The notes beneath the pieces were generated by a model. It worked only from the letters and a program-made list of their open reading frames with translations. It had not been told where the DNA came from and searched no databases. The position numbers were made by a program, and so were the translations under genes. From assembly GCA_963788205.1 (NCBI GenBank), contig CAWBGG010000002.1:124001-188000 (forward strand): 64,000 bases of DNA. The letters run 5' to 3'. Shown here one piece after another: positions 37,560 to 47,251 of this stretch. Position 1 is the stretch's first letter. Each line of letters begins with the position of its first letter. The stretch is from CAVVMA01 sp963788205 (GTDB taxonomy: Bacteria; Desulfobacterota; Binatia; Binatales; Binataceae).

Positions 37560-37715
37560 ATGGGTTTCTTGATCATCAGGATGTCGAAAGAGGGGCAGGA
37601 GCTCCGAAAGGAGTTTCTTCATTGCAACATGCCCGGAACTTCTTTATCGGAACCTCTAGGCCAGGGTGCTGTTGAGCCCCGACAAATTTACAGGTTAGCG
37701 GAGGAGTCGTCGTGA
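37560..37715 (+). CDS. Possible small protein, unknown
   Basis: A 51-residue frame starting MGFLIIRMSKEGQELRK and ending IYRLAEESS. It is in the same frame as the second half of the preceding split gene, separated from it by one TGA, so it could be a downstream piece of that gene. It ends 42 bp before the FAD oxidoreductase. Confidence 0.25.
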   Translation: MGFLIIRMSKEGQELRKEFLHCNMPGTSLSEPLGQGAVEPRQIYRLAEESS

Positions 37716-37757
37716 CCGAGACGGACGGGGCGAGCCCGCCGAATTGTTAATCGATCA

Positions 37758-39797
37758 ATGGCGCGTCAGAAAGTCGCAATTCTGGGTGGGGGGATGGGTG
37801 GCCTCGCGGCCGCGTATGAACTTTCGAAAACGCCTGAATTGCGCGATCGTTATGAAGTGACAGTTTATCAGATGGGGTGGCGGTTGGGCGGAAAGTGTGC
37901 GACGGGGCGAAGCGACGAGGGTCTGATTCAGGAGCACGGCCTTCACTTCTGGTTCGGCTGCTATGAGAACGCCTTCCGGATGCTCAAGGAAGTCTATCAG
38001 GCTTGGCGTCCGCCGGCCGCGAGCCCGCTTCGCGACTGGACAGATGGGTTGAAGCCGCATCAATTCACGCCGCTCGGAGACATTCGCGCCGGCGCATTCG
38101 ATTCGATTCCCATCACCTGGCCGCCATTTCCTGGATCGCCTGGGGACGACTGGGAGCATCCCTCACTGACCGAGATGGTGGCGATGCTGGTCGATGTCAT
38201 TGAGTCGCTTCTGCGCGACCCGCCAAGCAGTCTCGCCCAGGCGCCGGGGGGCGGCGCTCTGCCTGCCAGTTTTGCCGGCGTCAGGCTCGAATCCGATCAA
38301 ATCCGCCAGTCCGGCGGCGACCCAGATACGTCCCGAGACTCTCTTGCGAGGCTCGTGGTTAAGTTATTGGCCTTCAAAGCGGAGCTTCGGTCCCTCGGGA
38401 ACCTGGGCCGGTTCGCGTACGAGAGCCTCGTTGTGCTGATCGCGTTCGCCAGAGGGCTGGCATCAGAAGTTGTTTGGCGCAGCGCGGAAAGCCGGGCGCG
38501 TTTGAACGAAAAAGACTTCCGCGAGTGGCTAATCAGCCACGGCGCAGAGCGCGACATCGTTGAGCAATGCACTTTGGTGCGCACGTTCTACGATGTCGCG
38601 ATGCAATATCTCGAAGGCGACACCTCGCGGCCCAGCATCGCCGCCGGTACCGCTATAGTCTGCTGGCTCAGGATGATATGCACTACGCGGGGCTCGATGA
38701 TTTATCGACTCGAGTTGGGTATGGGCGAAGCCGTAGTAGCGCCGATCTACCAGGTACTCAACGATCGCGGGGTGAAATTCGAGTTCTTCCGCAAAGTCAA
38801 AAAGCTGGAACTTTCAGACGACAAGCAGTCGATACGGACGATCCATCTTTCACGCCAGGTGAATCTCAAAAATGGCAATTACGCGCCAACGGTAGAAATC
38901 AAGGGGGTAGTCTGCTGGCCGGATCACCCCTTGTGGGATCAAATCGATCGAGGCAGCGAACTTCAAGACGCAGATTTTGAGTCGCATTGGTGTACCCAAC
39001 CGGAGGCCGCCACCGAGAACCTCGAATGCAATCGCGACTTTGATCAGGTTGTACTTGCCATATCGCTCGGGGCTTTCAAAAAACTCAACGACGAACCCGG
39101 GTTCGCCGACGAATTGATGGCGGCGAGCCCAAGGTTCAGGCTGATGACCGAGAAAATCGGATTGATCCCGACGCAGGCTATGCAGATTTGGTGCAGCGAG
39201 GATCTGGATCAACTTGGATGGAAACAGGCGATTCCCTCTGCCGTCGGGTGGCCGCCACCATTCCAGATTTGGGCAGATATGAGTCAGACGCTTCGATTCG
39301 AAACTCATCCTGCTGACGGCCCGAAATCGGTCCAATATTTCTGCGGTACCTACGGCACGACTTTGTATAAGCAACCGAGTAGCGCCCGGGACGTGCCGCA
39401 ACGCGCGCTCGCCAACGTCCGGGGTATCGCGCTCGCTTGGCTGCCTAGATGGCTGCCCGGCTTTTGGCCGGCGGTAGCGCACGACGGGACCATCGACTGG
39501 AATTTCATGTACGCCACCGATGGGGCCGCCGGGCCGCAGCGTTTCGACGGCCAGTACTGGCGCGCGAACATCGACCCCACCGAGTGCTGTCCGGGGTCGG
39601 AGGCGGGTTCAGTAGGTTATCGTCTCAAGACAGACGAATCAGGCTACAAGAACCTGTACCTTGCCGGATGCTGGGTGAGAACGGGAGCCAACACTACCTG
39701 CGTTGAAAGCGCAGTAATGGGCGGCATGCAGGCCGCGCGCGCCATATGCGGCAGCCCGGTCAAAATCCCGGGCGAGAATTTCATCGACGGGCTTTGA
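37758..39797 (+). CDS. Desaturase/amine-oxidase-like FAD-dependent oxidoreductase (first copy)
   Basis: A 679-residue flavoprotein. The N-terminus KVAILGGGMGGLAAAYELSK is the dinucleotide-binding motif, followed by YQMGWRLGGKCATGR and EHGLHFWFGCYENAF. This is the FAD-pyrophosphate and substrate-entry pattern of phytoene/zeta-carotene desaturase-like amine oxidoreductases. The C-terminal NLYLAGCWVRTGANTTCVES ... GGMQAAR is the matching FAD-ribityl signature. No signal peptide is seen. A paralogue lies at 40808-42793 on the opposite strand. With the ADC-like gene between them, these suggest a redox pathway on a lipid, isoprenoid or polyketide substrate (inference). The ribosome site before ATG 37758 is weak. 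Confidence 0.85.
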   Translation: MARQKVAILGGGMGGLAAAYELSKTPELRDRYEVTVYQMGWRLGGKCATGRSDEGLIQEHGLHFWFGCYENAFRMLKEVYQAWRPPAASPLRDWTDGLKPHQFTPLGDIRAGAFDSIPITWPPFPGSPGDDWEHPSLTEMVAMLVDVIESLLRDPPSSLAQAPGGGALPASFAGVRLESDQIRQSGGDPDTSRDSLARLVVKLLAFKAELRSLGNLGRFAYESLVVLIAFARGLASEVVWRSAESRARLNEKDFREWLISHGAERDIVEQCTLVRTFYDVAMQYLEGDTSRPSIAAGTAIVCWLRMICTTRGSMIYRLELGMGEAVVAPIYQVLNDRGVKFEFFRKVKKLELSDDKQSIRTIHLSRQVNLKNGNYAPTVEIKGVVCWPDHPLWDQIDRGSELQDADFESHWCTQPEAATENLECNRDFDQVVLAISLGAFKKLNDEPGFADELMAASPRFRLMTEKIGLIPTQAMQIWCSEDLDQLGWKQAIPSAVGWPPPFQIWADMSQTLRFETHPADGPKSVQYFCGTYGTTLYKQPSSARDVPQRALANVRGIALAWLPRWLPGFWPAVAHDGTIDWNFMYATDGAAGPQRFDGQYWRANIDPTECCPGSEAGSVGYRLKTDESGYKNLYLAGCWVRTGANTTCVESAVMGGMQAARAICGSPVKIPGENFIDGL

Positions 39798-39852
39798 GCG
39801 TCGACGCCTCCGAATCGTTCAGCAATAGGCGCGAAGAGCAGGGAGAGTGCTG

Positions 39853-40803
39853 ATGAGTAGTCTTCCACCATATGTGTCTTTTCTGAGGCATGGCGAGATC
39901 AGTTCCGAGCTTCCAGTCGTCATCAAGGGCGCAACAATGTACGCCTTTGCACTAGAATCGGAATCTGCAGCCGTTCAGACCTTCATCGACGGCATACTCA
40001 ATGCGCAGGCGTCTGAGCACAGGTTTCGTTTTCTCGGCAGCCACGTGCTATTGGTCTTCATGCATTGCGCCCATGCCACCTCAACCTCGGAAATCGCCGG
40101 TTGGGTGCCCGATAGCGAGACCATGGTATGGATTCCGGTGCTGCAGAACTCGCTGATACCGAAACTCTATCTGTGGATACCGTATCTGCTGATTGACAGC
40201 AGTATCGGAATGGTCACGGGCCGCGAAGTCTGGGGCTTCAACAAGACCTATGGCAAGACCACCTTGCCCTCCGGTCCTCAGGCGACGGCGCAATTTATCG
40301 GGCAGACTCTAACCTTCAAGACACTATCACTCGACACGCTCGGCCACTTCGATACGCTGATTACCGTTGACCGGACTGATCGGCGGGAGTTGGGAGAAAC
40401 CGGGTCGGCGTGGAACGTCTTCGATGATCTGATCAAGGCGGTGGCGCAGAAGGTCGGCGGCATGCGAGTCGCGGGCGAGAGCGTGATCCACGACCTGGAA
40501 GAGCTCGCGGTCGGGATTTCTATTCCTACAATCAATTTGAAGCAATTCAGGGACGTTACGCAAAGCGACCGCGCATGCTATCAGGCCCTGACCCGCTCTT
40601 CGTTCAGACTTGATAAGTGGTACGGAGGCGGGCTGCTAGACGGCGAGTACAAGCTGTCCGTGGAACCACGAGAAAGCCATCAAGTCGTCCAGGATTTGGG
40701 GCTCAGGGCTGACGCCGATGGCCGAATTCCGATCAGCTTCGGCTTCTGGGTGAATTATGACTTCAGCACTCCGCCCGGAGAGACGCTCTGGAAAGCGCCA
40801 TAA
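39853..40803 (+). CDS. Acetoacetate decarboxylase-like protein
   Basis: A 316-residue member of the ADC-like superfamily. The core YLLIDSSIGMVTGREVWGFNKTYGKTTLP matches the conserved 'GRE.wGf.K' region, with Lys131 at the position of the Schiff-base lysine; the motif is quoted here only to identify it. The protein is longer than classical ADC (~250 residues). Family members include decarboxylases, aldolase-dehydratases and inactive relatives, so catalysis is not assured. ATG 39853 is favoured over GTG 39847 because GGGAG lies seven bases before it. It follows the FAD protein by 55 bp and converges, with a 4-bp gap, on the second FAD gene. Confidence 0.8.
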   Translation: MSSLPPYVSFLRHGEISSELPVVIKGATMYAFALESESAAVQTFIDGILNAQASEHRFRFLGSHVLLVFMHCAHATSTSEIAGWVPDSETMVWIPVLQNSLIPKLYLWIPYLLIDSSIGMVTGREVWGFNKTYGKTTLPSGPQATAQFIGQTLTFKTLSLDTLGHFDTLITVDRTDRRELGETGSAWNVFDDLIKAVAQKVGGMRVAGESVIHDLEELAVGISIPTINLKQFRDVTQSDRACYQALTRSSFRLDKWYGGGLLDGEYKLSVEPRESHQVVQDLGLRADADGRIPISFGFWVNYDFSTPPGETLWKAP

Positions 40804-40807
40804 ATGC

Positions 40808-42793
40808 TCAGCGAAATTTAGACGCAATTGCCGATGCCGCCATTCTTCCCGATTCGAAGGCTGCCTCGGCTGAGCCGCCGTTGATTCGGGTTTTCGTCCA
40901 GTCCCCGGCCAGATACAAATTGTCAACGCCGCTCCCGTCGGCCGCGAGGCGGTATTTCACGCTGCCCGGAAACGTCTGCACATAACTCTCCGATGGGTCC
41001 ACGTTGGCCCGGTTGAACCTGTAACTTATCAGGCTAGGAATGGACGGCGCTCCGCTCTTGACCGGCCAGACATTAGGCCACAAGACTCCCAGATAGCTCT
41101 TTGCCCATTGATCGAATTCGGTCTCCACCTTCTTTGTCTCGCGCAATAGGTAGCCAGGCCCCGGAGCAGAGTCCGGGGCGTCAGGCACAAACACTCCGCA
41201 GAAGTATTCGCATGACTGAACATCCGGTGGAGAGTCTTCTCTTTTCAGCAGATGTGACATGTCGGCCCACGTGCTGATCGGTTCAACGTAAGTGCTGGTC
41301 ACCGGAGGAGGAGTCTGTCCGCTCAAATCCTCAGGTTTGCAGGTGAGCCAGAGCTGGGTGGATTGGGTCGCCACCCACGACATTCCTTGGCACATATCGG
41401 ATAGCTGCCGGCTGTTGGCTATGACCTTGGTGCCGAAGTAGCGAAAGGCGGCGGGCGGTGTAGCCAGCACGATGAGGTCGAAGTGCTGTCCCCTTTGCAT
41501 CGTGCGTTCCTCGACACCATACGGACAATCAATAGATTCGAGGTTCCACGCGGCCGGGTTCTGCCCGCCTTCGACTTGGTTCCAAAGCGGCTCGGAAGGC
41601 CAACACGCGAGGCCTTTCACGCTGACGAGAGGCTGGTATTCTCCGTTGACTCTGACTTGCCGGCGCAGGGTGATCGCCTCGACGTTGCGCCCATCCGGGG
41701 AGGGTGTGAGGTCGAGAACGCGATGGAAAAACTCGAATTTGACCCCCCGCTTCACGAGCACATCGTAAAGCGGCGTGAAGATCGTGTCGCCCATTCCAGC
41801 GTTCATTTTCCAAAGCGGCGCGTCGCAGTAGCCGAACACCATCAACATCAATACCTTCAATGCCGCGCCGGCGGCGCCTTGGGCCTGCTCTGGTGAACTG
41901 GTATCTCCACCCTTGAAGGCGAAACCCAGGTCGTAGAGGGCACGAACCGGAGCCGACCAGATGTATTCCTGCTTCGCACCGTGTGAGAGCAGCCAGTCTT
42001 TAAAATCCTGGCCGTTGATACGATCGAAACCCGGCTCGCCATAGGGTAGAACGTCGCGGACATAGCCTAACGCCATCGCGATCATCAGATCGATCAGCGT
42101 GCAAAGCTTGTAGGCGTCGGGACTGGAAAGTAAACCGCTCCCTGTTTCCCGGAACCACTTTTGAAAAAGCGCCAAATGTCCTTCGATGCCCCCGGAAACC
42201 CCAGGTGCTTCTGCGATGGAGGCGATTTGCTGTGCGGCCGTCCCCAGCATTTGTTCGGCTTCGGCCAAAGCGTTGTGCAGGTGAAGCAGGTTGTCAACGC
42301 TGAGCTTGCCAGACAGGAGTTCCCGGAGCCAAAGCAGCATCCGCCACGCCATTGCCAGGTCAAAGCCCGGCGGTGCATCGCCAGGAGTGCCAGGCAGTTG
42401 CGGGAAATCGATTCTCCACGGTTCCCATGAGCTTTTCGCGGCGTTCGGCATTTGCTGCATCAGAGTGATGCTGCGCGTAGGTGTGAAAGCCTGCTCCCAA
42501 GTCTGAAAAGGATTGTCGGCTTGCGGCTGCCATTCCGCATAACACTTTCGAATGGTCGTGAACGCATGCTGATAGAATCCCATCAGAATGTGCAGCCCAT
42601 GCTCTTCGATCCGGTTGTGGACCTGAGAATTGCGCCCGCTCGCCCCTTTCCCACCGAGCCGCCATCCCTGCGTATAAACCGTAACCTCAAAACGGCCTGC
42701 TAACTCCGGCATGGTCAGCCAGAACGCTGATGAAATGGCGCCGCATCCGCCACCCAGTATTGCCACTTTGGTCCGTGAACTTGATTGATCCAT
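40808..42793 (-). CDS. Desaturase/amine-oxidase-like FAD-dependent oxidoreductase (second copy)
   Basis: A 661-residue paralogue of the 37758 product, with KVAILGGGCGAISSAFWLT, VTVYTQGWRLGGKGASGR, EEHGLHILMGFYQHAF, and a C-terminal NLYLAGDWTKTRINGGSAEA ... GRMAASA. Here the second motif has the usual AGDWT, whereas the first copy has AGCWV, so cofactor or substrate handling may differ. It lies 21 bp after the large ATPase regulator and is probably expressed with it. Two divergent copies facing a shared ADC-like gene suggest paired or heteromeric action (inference). Confidence 0.85.
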   Translation of the reverse strand: MDQSSSRTKVAILGGGCGAISSAFWLTMPELAGRFEVTVYTQGWRLGGKGASGRNSQVHNRIEEHGLHILMGFYQHAFTTIRKCYAEWQPQADNPFQTWEQAFTPTRSITLMQQMPNAAKSSWEPWRIDFPQLPGTPGDAPPGFDLAMAWRMLLWLRELLSGKLSVDNLLHLHNALAEAEQMLGTAAQQIASIAEAPGVSGGIEGHLALFQKWFRETGSGLLSSPDAYKLCTLIDLMIAMALGYVRDVLPYGEPGFDRINGQDFKDWLLSHGAKQEYIWSAPVRALYDLGFAFKGGDTSSPEQAQGAAGAALKVLMLMVFGYCDAPLWKMNAGMGDTIFTPLYDVLVKRGVKFEFFHRVLDLTPSPDGRNVEAITLRRQVRVNGEYQPLVSVKGLACWPSEPLWNQVEGGQNPAAWNLESIDCPYGVEERTMQRGQHFDLIVLATPPAAFRYFGTKVIANSRQLSDMCQGMSWVATQSTQLWLTCKPEDLSGQTPPPVTSTYVEPISTWADMSHLLKREDSPPDVQSCEYFCGVFVPDAPDSAPGPGYLLRETKKVETEFDQWAKSYLGVLWPNVWPVKSGAPSIPSLISYRFNRANVDPSESYVQTFPGSVKYRLAADGSGVDNLYLAGDWTKTRINGGSAEAAFESGRMAASAIASKFR

Positions 42794-42814
42794 TGACGCA
42801 CCCCTTGGTCAGTT

Positions 42815-45800
42815 TCACGTCGCCGACCGCTGCTCGAGCTGATCGAGGAACGAACGCGCTTGCCTCAAGTCCCCCGTGTCGAGTCCTTCTGTAAACCACG
42901 CACATACGCCGGACACCAATGCGTGCGCTTCGCCGATCTTGCCTTGAGACCTCAGAAGCCGCGCGAAGCTCATAGCGGTGCGAAGCTCGAAGATCTTCGC
43001 GGCTCGGCTACGCGCCAGTTCGAGCGCCTTGCTAAACCACGCGGCAGCGGTGGAGCAGTCCGGATTTTCTCCGGCAAGCATCAACTCGCCACGCAGCCGG
43101 TAGATCTCGATCTCGAAGATTCCCTCTCCCCCTTCGCCGACAACTGATACTGCGGCTTCGAGTAGTTCTCGCGCAAGCCGCACACGTCCCGCCCGGAGAT
43201 GGGCTTCGGCGACGAAACTAATCCAGTAGGTAATACCAAGTTGAGCGCCCGTCGCGCTGTAAGAGCCGATTCCTTCCATTAGCTGCAAGGTGCCGCGCTC
43301 CACCTCCCCGAGCCCAATCATCGCCGCACCGCGCCAGATCATTCCCTGTCCTGCCCATAGCGGGAGGCCACGGTCTGAGGCGAGAGCTATCGTCTCGTCG
43401 GAGAGCCGGAGTGCACGGTCGTATTCGCAGCGGCCGAGGCGTACCGCCGCCGCGAAATGTAGTGCGTGTGCAAGACCCACCTGATCTCGCAGCTCGCGCG
43501 CCAGCTTGATTGCCCGTTCGGAGGTTGCGATCGCCTGGTCTAGATAACCCAGGCTCCACAGGGTCAGCGACAAATACGCATTGCATCCAACGCCCGGGTT
43601 CTCGTAGTTACCGGGCGAAATCATGCCAGGATTGTAGGCTGCGAGCGCCCGCTGCAGGAACATGCGCGCGGCTGTGAAATCGCCGAGATGGAAGAGCGTG
43701 ACACCGCGGGCCAGGTCCGCCCACATCGCGATCATCGGATCGGAAAGAACCTGGGCAGTCTGAAGGAGCCGCTCGCTTAGATTGTTTGCTCGTCCTTTCT
43801 GATCGCCTCGGACCGCAAAGAAAGTCCAGGTCTGAACCTGAACCAGAAACTGCATGAAAGCTTCGCCGAATTTATCGCAGAGTTCGAGCATTCGACCGAA
43901 AGGCGCTTCGAGCTCCGGAGCCGCGTATCCTCGCGCGGCAATCAGGGCCGTGGAAAGCGCGAGCAGCAGATCGAATTCCTGACGGTCGCGTTCAGGGCCG
44001 GCAGCCATGCGTTTGGTCAGGTACAACGCGCTGCTGAAGCGGCGCTCCGCGTCCTCATAGGCACCGGCCGAGATCGCGCCCTGCGCCGCAGTCGCCAGAT
44101 GGCGGATGGTCCGCGGCGCATCCGCCGCCCGCCCCGCACGCAGCAGGTGGTGTGCAATCTCGGTCGAGTGTTCCGCCAAGCTATCCGTGTAGACCTGTTC
44201 CATTACGTCCGCGATCTTCAGATGAAGATGTTGCCGTCGTGGATGGGAAAGGCCGCTGGCCAACGTGTGCTGAACGAGTGCGTGAGAGAATCTCAGTCTC
44301 GCGTCGAGCTCGCCTTCCGATGAAACCACGAGTCCCGCCCATTCGGCCTCGTCGATCGCGTCGAGCAGCTTGTCGGTACCTGCTGCGACCAGCACCTCGA
44401 GCACGGGAAAGCTGAAGTGGTAACCGATAACCGAGGCGGCTGCGAGCGCCTTGCGGGTGTGCTCGCTCAGGCGCTGGAATCGGCTTTCGATGACTCTCCG
44501 GACGCTCGACGGGACGTCTATTTCCGCGGCATCGAGGTCGCGCCGAAAATCGCCATTCGCGTCGAAGAGCGCTCCCTGCTCCAGCAGATGCTTCAGAAGC
44601 TCCTCAACGAAAAAGGGATTGCCATCGGTCTGAAAGTAGACCAGGTGCACCAGGCTCGGCGGGACCTCTCGCCCGGTAAGGATCCTTAGCATTTCACCTA
44701 CCGATTCCTCGGCAAGCCCCTGGAGTTGGATATGCTCCATAAGATGCGCACGGGTCATCGTCTCGATAGTCGCGGCCAAGTGTTCCGTGCGGTCCGGGTC
44801 CGAAGAACGGTACGTGCCGATGATCAATATGGGCAGCTTCGCGACGCGCTGCGCCAGGAAGTCCAACAGCGACAGGCTGGCAGCGTCAGCCCAGTGCAGA
44901 TCGTCAAGCAGCAGGAGCAGCGGGCACTCGCGACTCGATCGGGCCAGGAATTCCACGACGCTCGCGAGTAGGAGCCGGCGGGACTGTTCGGTCGGGAGTT
45001 CCGGCGATTGCGGAATTTCCGGGAGCAAGCGGCGCAATTGGGGCAGGAGCCGGGCCAGCTCGGGCGCCTCTTTTCCGAGTGCTTCGCGGAGGACTTCGGA
45101 GTCAGCCGCTCTTGGCAGGGCGGCCTCCAGAACCTCCACCAGAGGACCATAGGGGAGCGAGTCGTCGGAATCGTGACACCTTCCGGCGAGTATGCGTACG
45201 CCGCTATGCCAGGCTTCTTGCGCGGTCTCGGCCGCAAGCCGCGTCTTGCCCACTCCAGCCGCACCGCCGATCATCACCACCCTTCCACGCCCCTCCAGCG
45301 CCTCCTGCAAGCAACGGCGAAGTTGACCGCGCTCCCGGTCTCTGGCGACGAAGGCGGTTCGATCTGCGAAAGCAAACGGAAACTCCGGTTCGCCAACCGG
45401 CACGGAGCCCGGTTCGTCCTCGCTTCGCTCCGTACGCATCAACACCGGATTGAAATTCCAGATCACGGGCAGGTCGGGGTCCGGCCTATAGTGGCAGAAG
45501 GTGCCGGTCCTGATTGTCCGGCTCAGCAACTGGCCAAGGGCTACGTGATGCGCCGAGATTTTGCCGACTGCCGATTTGATTGCCCGCGTTACGTTGAGAC
45601 GTGCGCGCTCGGAGGCGGAGGCTGCTCGGCGGTCGCGGCCCCTCAGGCCAACTGCCCGCTTCAGTTCTCCCAGAAGGGAATCGATCTCGCTCTCAATTTG
45701 ATCTGCACGCTCCGCTGCGCCTGCTTGTCGCGCTCTTTCGAGCTCTTCTCGCAATTCGGGCAACCTGCGCCTGTAGGCACTCTTTGCCGCTGCGTCGAGC

Positions 45801-46129
45801 ATTTCGCCGGCGTCGCCCGGCGTGCCGATGCGCAGTCCGGCTCGGGTGAGATCCTCGCTTGCCGAGTCGATAGGTTGATTGTCGCCTTCGATTGCCCCAC
45901 CAGAGTGCCCTGACGGGTTGACCCCGGCGGTCAGGTCCAGGCAATGGAACTCGCGACGAGGATGTTGCAGCAGCTCTTGAATGTACGCGAGTCCTCTTAC
46001 ATCTCTGAGCGAAACGGCTTCTCCACGGTACTCGATCGTCCAGGTTTCGCCATTTCTGGCAAAGACCCCGGTTTGGACCAGAGCGCCGCTGTCGCGCCCC
46101 AAGGGTAAAGACGGGTCGTCAACTTTCAT
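42815..46129 (-). CDS. Large AAA-type ATPase regulator with TPR-like repeats, lacking a LuxR domain
   Basis: An 1104-residue protein. Residues ~20-66 (WTIEYRGEAVSLRDVRGLAY ... HPRREFHCLDL) and the charged helical region ~110-215 (ending RTGTFCHYRPDP) are N-terminal modules seen in large bacterial ATPase regulators. The P-loop GGAAGVGKTR lies at ~288-297 and Walker B LLLLLDDLHWAD at ~404-415, as in MalT/guanylate-cyclase-associated ATPases. Residues ~640-1100 are helical repeats (TPR-like). No C-terminal LuxR helix-turn-helix is present, so DNA contact, if any, would be through the N-terminal winged-helix-like module or a partner. It is upstream of and co-directional with the FAD gene, pointing to local regulation. 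Confidence 0.8.
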   Translation of the reverse strand: MKVDDPSLPLGRDSGALVQTGVFARNGETWTIEYRGEAVSLRDVRGLAYIQELLQHPRREFHCLDLTAGVNPSGHSGGAIEGDNQPIDSASEDLTRAGLRIGTPGDAGEMLDAAAKSAYRRRLPELREELERARQAGAAERADQIESEIDSLLGELKRAVGLRGRDRRAASASERARLNVTRAIKSAVGKISAHHVALGQLLSRTIRTGTFCHYRPDPDLPVIWNFNPVLMRTERSEDEPGSVPVGEPEFPFAFADRTAFVARDRERGQLRRCLQEALEGRGRVVMIGGAAGVGKTRLAAETAQEAWHSGVRILAGRCHDSDDSLPYGPLVEVLEAALPRAADSEVLREALGKEAPELARLLPQLRRLLPEIPQSPELPTEQSRRLLLASVVEFLARSSRECPLLLLLDDLHWADAASLSLLDFLAQRVAKLPILIIGTYRSSDPDRTEHLAATIETMTRAHLMEHIQLQGLAEESVGEMLRILTGREVPPSLVHLVYFQTDGNPFFVEELLKHLLEQGALFDANGDFRRDLDAAEIDVPSSVRRVIESRFQRLSEHTRKALAAASVIGYHFSFPVLEVLVAAGTDKLLDAIDEAEWAGLVVSSEGELDARLRFSHALVQHTLASGLSHPRRQHLHLKIADVMEQVYTDSLAEHSTEIAHHLLRAGRAADAPRTIRHLATAAQGAISAGAYEDAERRFSSALYLTKRMAAGPERDRQEFDLLLALSTALIAARGYAAPELEAPFGRMLELCDKFGEAFMQFLVQVQTWTFFAVRGDQKGRANNLSERLLQTAQVLSDPMIAMWADLARGVTLFHLGDFTAARMFLQRALAAYNPGMISPGNYENPGVGCNAYLSLTLWSLGYLDQAIATSERAIKLARELRDQVGLAHALHFAAAVRLGRCEYDRALRLSDETIALASDRGLPLWAGQGMIWRGAAMIGLGEVERGTLQLMEGIGSYSATGAQLGITYWISFVAEAHLRAGRVRLARELLEAAVSVVGEGGEGIFEIEIYRLRGELMLAGENPDCSTAAAWFSKALELARSRAAKIFELRTAMSFARLLRSQGKIGEAHALVSGVCAWFTEGLDTGDLRQARSFLDQLEQRSAT

Positions 46130-46637
46130 CCAGGATCCATTGCGCGCTTGTGCGATCGGATTGTCGTGAGGTCGTCTTGATCAAAACTCACAGTTTCGGC
46201 ATTCGCTGTTTTGGCCGACGCTATCAATGTCTTATCTATCTGTAAATCTCTCATGGCAACCTCGGCATCGCACGATAGCCGGAGGAGCTCGCGAAAGCCT
46301 CGCTCGGCTTCGAGCACGGCGGCAGCGCGGTGATTTGCCCGCTGCGCTGAACGGCTCGAGGGACCGGCGCGCTCTTCTTCAACGCCAGATGGGCCCGCGC
46401 GTCATTGTAGTAGGCAGCGCCCGCAGTGCGCGTGTCGATCGCTACGCTGGAACCCGGCGAGGCCGAGCAGTTCGCCGCCGACCTCGCTGCGATCTTCGCT
46501 CCTCAGCGCCTGATCCGCTCGGCGTGAGTGGGGCGCCAATCGCCGGCTTTTCCACGCCGATTTTCCGGTTGCAGCAATCGGGGCGGATTGATAATGATTC
46601 CGAGGGTCTCCGGGGCTTGGTCCCGAGTACGGGAGCG
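46130..46637. other. Intergenic region upstream of the ATPase regulator
   Basis: About 500 bp without a supported gene. An open frame from 46227 runs through to the lipoprotein, but its first 137 codons are arginine-rich and lack a ribosome site. Confidence 0.4.
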
Positions 46638-47108
46638 ATGAAGCGAAGATTCACAGTTGGCATTTTGGCGGCGAGCCTGCTGGCGATGGCGCCCGGATGC
46701 GCATATCCGCGGCGAATCGGAAAATGCACCTACGCGGGCGCCGCTATCGGCGCGGTCGTGCTCGGCGGCGTCGGCGCGGGAATCGGCGCGGAGAGCAAGG
46801 GTCCCCACGGCGCCGGGCGGATAGGATCGGGCCTCGGCGCGGGACTGGCGGCCGGTGCGCTGATCGGCGGATTGGTAGGCCATTTCGCCTGCGATCCTCC
46901 GGCATCTCCGCCACCAGGCTCAGTAGCCGCCGGCTCCGGGCGTGCTCCTGCCGCCCGGCCATTCGTAACGAGTTTTCCTGATCACCGCATCGAACGGGTT
47001 CCCCCGCACTTGGCCGCATTGGTCATTCCGCCCGCCACCCTCTTGACTTCTTGTAGAATAAGCCTACATTATGATTTGACAGAGCCTTTTCTCCGGTGGG
47101 GGTGTTGA
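46638..47108 (+). CDS. Glycine-zipper lipoprotein-like protein
   Basis: A 156-residue predicted envelope protein from ATG 46638, with GGGAG upstream. The signal peptide VGILAASLLAMAPGC ends in a lipobox-like Cys. A glycine-zipper follows: YAGAAIGAVVLGGVGAGIGA, then GSGLGAGLAAGALIGGLVG. Such zippers are found in outer-membrane lipoproteins and in OmpA-linked proteins. The expected OmpA domain is absent. The last ~40 residues overlap a promoter-like sequence (47043-47072) and look unlike coding sequence, so the gene may be truncated or frameshifted near its end. Confidence 0.6.
   Translation: MKRRFTVGILAASLLAMAPGCAYPRRIGKCTYAGAAIGAVVLGGVGAGIGAESKGPHGAGRIGSGLGAGLAAGALIGGLVGHFACDPPASPPPGSVAAGSGRAPAARPFVTSFPDHRIERVPPHLAALVIPPATLLTSCRISLHYDLTEPFLRWGC
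47043..47072 (+). promoter_or_regulatory. Putative promoter of the Tad-like gene cluster
   Basis: TTGACT (47043-47048), 16-bp spacer, TACATTAT (47065-47072), in an AT-richer island ~180 bp before the first pseudopilin-type gene. Confidence 0.4.
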
Positions 47109-47251
47109 GGCGTTTATGGTGCGCAAAAGCCAGGGTCGCGAGCAATTCCATTCTGCCCGCCTGGCGCCGGTCTTTTTGTTGCGAGGTTCCACATGGATAC
47201 CGTTGCCATCAGTGTCGAGGGCCCGGGTGACACCCGCCGGCCAGTATCGAA

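Noticed and set aside
46227..46637. N-terminal extension of the glycine-zipper lipoprotein
   Set aside because: Arginine-rich sequence without a start signal; the lipoprotein signal peptide begins at 46638.
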